Positions 61,573 to 64,000 of a stretch of 64,000 nt of DNA are shown in pieces; position 1 is the first letter of the stretch, and each line of letters begins with the position of its first letter. The notes beneath the pieces were generated by a model. The model did no database searches and was not told the origin of the DNA. It saw nothing but the letters and a program-made list of their open reading frames with translations. The stretch is from the NCBI GenBank assembly GCA_009268125.1, contig WBOU01000002.1, forward strand, positions 186,001 to 250,000. The letters run 5' to 3'. This DNA comes from Chloroflexia bacterium SDU3-3 (GTDB lineage: Bacteria; Chloroflexota; Chloroflexia; Chloroflexales; Roseiflexaceae). The position numbers were made by a program, and so were the translations under genes.

Positions 61573-62319
61573 CTATGCCCCGCCGGTGATCTCGCTCACC
61601 AGCGCAGGCATCACATCGCCCAGCTTCTCGGGTATCACATAGTCGGCCAGCAGCGCATAGATCGAGTCGTCGTCGGAGATCGAGATGACCATCGCACCCA
61701 CGCGCCGCGCCACGAAGGGGAACGACGAAATTGGCTCGATCGCGTTGATCTCGCCCACGCACAGCAGCACGTCGCACTGCTCTACGGCCTGCCGCGCCCG
61801 CCGCAGCTCGCTGGCTGGTACGCCCTCGCCGAACATCACCACATCGTGGCGCAGGATGCTGCCGCAGTGCGGGCAGCGCGGCGGGATCTCGTTTTCCTCT
61901 TCCCACGAGGCGATCAGGTGCCCGGCCTCGAAGCAGCGCCCGCGGCGCAGGCAGCCGTTGAGCTCTACCAGATCGCGCGTGCCAGCGCGCCAGTGCAGGC
62001 CATCGATCGATTGGGTGATCAGGGTGAACGCGGGGTAGTGCTGCTCCAGATCGACCAGCGCGTAGTGCGTGGGGCTCGGCTCGGCCTGCTCGGCCAGCTT
62101 CCGCCGGTGGTCGTACCACTGCCAGACGAGGCGTGGATTGCGCACAAAGCCCTGCTGGGTCGCAAGCTCGCTGACATCATATTTGGCCCACTCGCCCGAT
62201 CGGGCCTGGCGGAAAGAGGGGACTTGGCTTTCGGCAGCGAGGCTTGCGCCGGTGATCGCAACAACATGTCGGGCAGATCGGAGGCGCTCCAGCGCGGGCT
62301 GCGGCAGCGGCAGCGACAT
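61573..62319 (-). CDS. Sirtuin-like protein with substituted catalytic residues
   Basis: 248 residues with clear sirtuin order: ITGASLAAESQVPSFR (22-37), ITQSIDGLH (101-109), VELNGCLRRGRC (118-129), CPHCG (149-153) and RHDVVMFGEGVP (157-168). Active Sir2 enzymes have GAG, S-G-I-P, TQNID, ELHG and GTS. Here these read GAS, SQVP, TQSID, ELNG and GEI (189-191), so the catalytic His is Asn121, the ribose-binding Asn is Ser104 and the GTS loop is lost. It is thus probably not a deacylase; it may bind NAD or ADP-ribose. GAGGAG precedes ATG 62319. Forms an operon with DUF402 and GNAT genes. Confidence 0.85.
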   Translation of the reverse strand: MSLPLPQPALERLRSARHVVAITGASLAAESQVPSFRQARSGEWAKYDVSELATQQGFVRNPRLVWQWYDHRRKLAEQAEPSPTHYALVDLEQHYPAFTLITQSIDGLHWRAGTRDLVELNGCLRRGRCFEAGHLIASWEEENEIPPRCPHCGSILRHDVVMFGEGVPASELRRARQAVEQCDVLLCVGEINAIEPISSFPFVARRVGAMVISISDDDSIYALLADYVIPEKLGDVMPALVSEITGGA

Positions 62320-62673
62320 TGCGTAACTCCTCGTATGCATGGCCAGGGCGAACATACATACACAGCCCCTATAGCGCACCAGCCAGAGGCGTTGGGCAGA
62401 AGGTTCCCAACCATATGCGCCGGTGCAGTGCTCTGACGATCGCTATAAGTATGGTGAATCTTATCAGATATTGTACCATGGTCTGTGGTGTTCTTCGGTA
62501 TCGCTTTTTTCGCTAGCCCACCTAACAGCAGGGCTGTGGGCCATGCACATGGCTCACAGCCGCAACCCTCGTTCTGTTCTGAGCGTATATGTTATCAAGG
62601 TCTAGGCGTTCGCCATCCGCTTGCCGAATGCGCATCGGTGTGCTACGCTACCGCAAGCGCAGGAGGGACATTC
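62320..62673. other. Divergent intergenic region with a dyad
   Basis: 354 bases between the divergent sirtuin-like and kinase genes. A near-perfect dyad lies at 62534-62559: CTGTGGGCCATG against CATGGCTCACAG around CA, with one mismatch. It could be an operator for the kinase gene or an end structure. Small frames here (for example 62423-62605) lack ribosome binding sites and typical composition. Confidence 0.4.
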
Positions 62674-64000
62674 ATGGCGCGCATCCAGCCACTCGAAGAT
62701 GATATCAGCGCCGAACCTGTCGAGCATATTCTCTGCCCGATCTGTCATCGGCAAAATATACCGCGCGCGCGCTTTTGCCAGCACTGCGGGCGCGACATTC
62801 TTCTGAATAACGACGGCATGGCCCAGGGGACGGTCTACCGCATCACCCGGATCATTAAGCAGGGCGGCCAGGGCGCGGTCTACGAGGTTGTAGGCGAGGA
62901 TGGCCTTCGCTACGCAGTGAAGGAGATGATCGAGCGCTCGCTCGACCCCAAGGAGCTGGACGAGGCGCTGGCCCGCTTCGAGCTAGAGGCCAACTTGCTT
63001 CAGCGCCTGTCGCACCCTCGCATCCCCAAGGTGTACGCCCACTTTAAAGACGAAGGCCGCAGCTACCTGGCCATGGATTTTGTGCGCGGCCAAGATCTTG
63101 AGGATGTGCTGCGCCAAGGCGCTATGCCCGAGGAGCGCGTGCTGGTGCTGGCCGATCAGATCTGCGATGTGCTGGGCTACCTGCACCAGAACGGGCTGAT
63201 CTACCGCGATATGAAGCCATCGAACGTGATGCTGGAGGATACGGGGGCGATCAAGCTGGTCGATTTTGGTATCGCCAAGGTCTTCCAGAAATCCGACCGC
63301 GCCACCCAGATCGGCACGCCTGGCTACGCCCCGCCCGAGCAGTACCAGGGCATCGCCACCGTCGAGTCCGATATCTACGCGCTGGGCGCTACGCTTCACC
63401 ACATGCTCACGGGCCGCGACCCGCGCGACGAGGCGCCGTTCTCGTTCCCTGCCATCACGGCGCTTGCGCCCATGGTCTCGCGGCGCACCGCCGATGCGAT
63501 CGCGCGGGCGCTGCAGATGCGCCCCGAGGATCGCTTTCACTCGGTGGCCGAGCTGCGGGCCGAGCTGCGGCCCATGGCTCCAGCGCAGCAGGTGCGCCGC
63601 CAGCCCGCCCAGCAGCCTGTGGCCATGGCGGCGCGCACCCAGCAGGCCCAGGTGGCGCAGGCCCAACCCGCTCAGCCCCAGCCCAGCGTGCCGCCAGCGC
63701 CAGCCCGCCCCAAGCCCGCGCCGCTGCCGCAGGCGGCGCAGCCGATTCAGCCTACCCAGCCCGCCCAGCCCGCCCAGCCTGTACGCCGCCGAGGCGGCTT
63801 CTTGGCCGCGATCGGGCGCTTTTTCCGCAATCTGATCGCCACGGCGGTGCTGCTGCTGGCGCTGACTGTAGCCGGGTGGTTTTTCGCCCCCAGCTATGTG
63901 CAGCCGGTGCTTAGCCCCTACCTGCCTGCGGCGATCACCAAACTGCTGCCCTCGCCTACCCCGCTTCAGCAGCGGCTGCAGAAGGTGTCGCTAGAGGTGA
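62674..64000 (+). CDS. Zinc-ribbon Ser/Thr protein kinase (partial, C-terminus outside window)
   Basis: 442 residues visible. A zinc ribbon (LCPICHRQNIPRARFCQHCGRDI, about 20-42) precedes the kinase domain (about 52-305): Gly loop IKQGGQGAVYEV, VKEM lysine, YRDMKPSNV catalytic loop (Tyr in place of His of HRD), DFGIA and APPEQ. A Gln/Pro/Ala-rich stretch (about 308-370, PAQPAQPAQP-like) leads to RRRGGFLAAIGRFFRN and a transmembrane helix (LIATAVLLLALTVAGWFF, about 388-405); an outer domain begins before the window ends. AGGAGG precedes the ATG. Compared with the kinase at 49865 it has the ribbon and probably a true outer domain. Confidence 0.9.
   Translation, partial: MARIQPLEDDISAEPVEHILCPICHRQNIPRARFCQHCGRDILLNNDGMAQGTVYRITRIIKQGGQGAVYEVVGEDGLRYAVKEMIERSLDPKELDEALARFELEANLLQRLSHPRIPKVYAHFKDEGRSYLAMDFVRGQDLEDVLRQGAMPEERVLVLADQICDVLGYLHQNGLIYRDMKPSNVMLEDTGAIKLVDFGIAKVFQKSDRATQIGTPGYAPPEQYQGIATVESDIYALGATLHHMLTGRDPRDEAPFSFPAITALAPMVSRRTADAIARALQMRPEDRFHSVAELRAELRPMAPAQQVRRQPAQQPVAMAARTQQAQVAQAQPAQPQPSVPPAPARPKPAPLPQAAQPIQPTQPAQPAQPVRRRGGFLAAIGRFFRNLIATAVLLLALTVAGWFFAPSYVQPVLSPYLPAAITKLLPSPTPLQQRLQKVSLEV

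Noticed and set aside
62423-62605. 60-codon frame in the region upstream of the zinc-ribbon kinase gene
   Set aside because: No ribosome binding site and no conserved-looking features.

Overview
The window is high-GC bacterial chromosome that fits Chloroflexota, probably class Chloroflexia. This is an inference from gene content: BTAD/SARP-type and MalT-like regulators, single-pass Ser/Thr kinases, a eukaryote-type UDP-glucose pyrophosphorylase, MenA, several (S/T,P)-rich lipoproteins and no outer-membrane genes. No rRNA, tRNA, CRISPR array or intact insertion sequence was seen.

Layout. (1) 1-11.4 kb, all minus strand: a DJ-1/PfpI protein, a benzoylformate-decarboxylase-like TPP enzyme, a second DJ-1/PfpI protein, an AGE-type epimerase, a STAS protein, glycogen debranching enzyme (glgX), a second STAS protein, an RsbW-like kinase, an RsbU-like phosphatase with a degenerate receiver, a TMEM175 channel, and the start of a threonine dehydratase. 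(2) 11.4-21 kb: a BTAD regulator, a DUF5317 membrane protein and a 52-residue secreted peptide on the minus strand. Divergent from them is an EthD / NTF2-like / ankyrin / muconolactone-isomerase-like / NTF2-like lipoprotein series, then an SDR. A large ATPase-BTAD regulator meets the SDR head-on. Three promoters here have SARP architecture (11-bp direct repeats ending 8-10 bp before a -10 box), and two share almost the same operator, linking regions 1 and 2 in one regulon. (3) 21-26.4 kb: a 0.5 kb AT-rich island, homoserine dehydrogenase, an EamA exporter, a small membrane protein, an Lrp/AsnC regulator and a MocR-type regulator. (4) 26.7-29.3 kb: UDP-glucose pyrophosphorylase and a protein that looks like an McrB-type AAA domain without its P-loop. 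(5) 29.5-40.9 kb: two peptide-type ABC importers in tandem, each binding-protein gene preceded by a related mini-protein gene and a related leader hairpin; only the second carries ATPase genes. (6) 41.3-52.1 kb: an orphan sugar-type binding protein, a TIM-barrel protein, menA, an S41 peptidase lipoprotein, an 869-residue protein with a condensation/wax-ester-synthase-like acyltransferase half, a Ser/Thr kinase and an SDR. (7) 52.1-64 kb: a giant alpha-2-macroglobulin, a nucleotidyltransferase-fold protein, an acyltransferase-3, an operon of GNAT, DUF402 and a sirtuin-like protein that has lost catalytic residues, and the start of a zinc-ribbon Ser/Thr kinase.

The best candidate for an undescribed system is the SARP-style regulon spanning about 3.3-21 kb. 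It combines partner-switching proteins, glycogen debranching, DJ-1/TPP chemistry, a small secreted peptide and an EthD/NTF2/ankyrin/isomerase operon under shared 11-bp-repeat operators. All functions are inferred from sequence read by eye; no database search was run.
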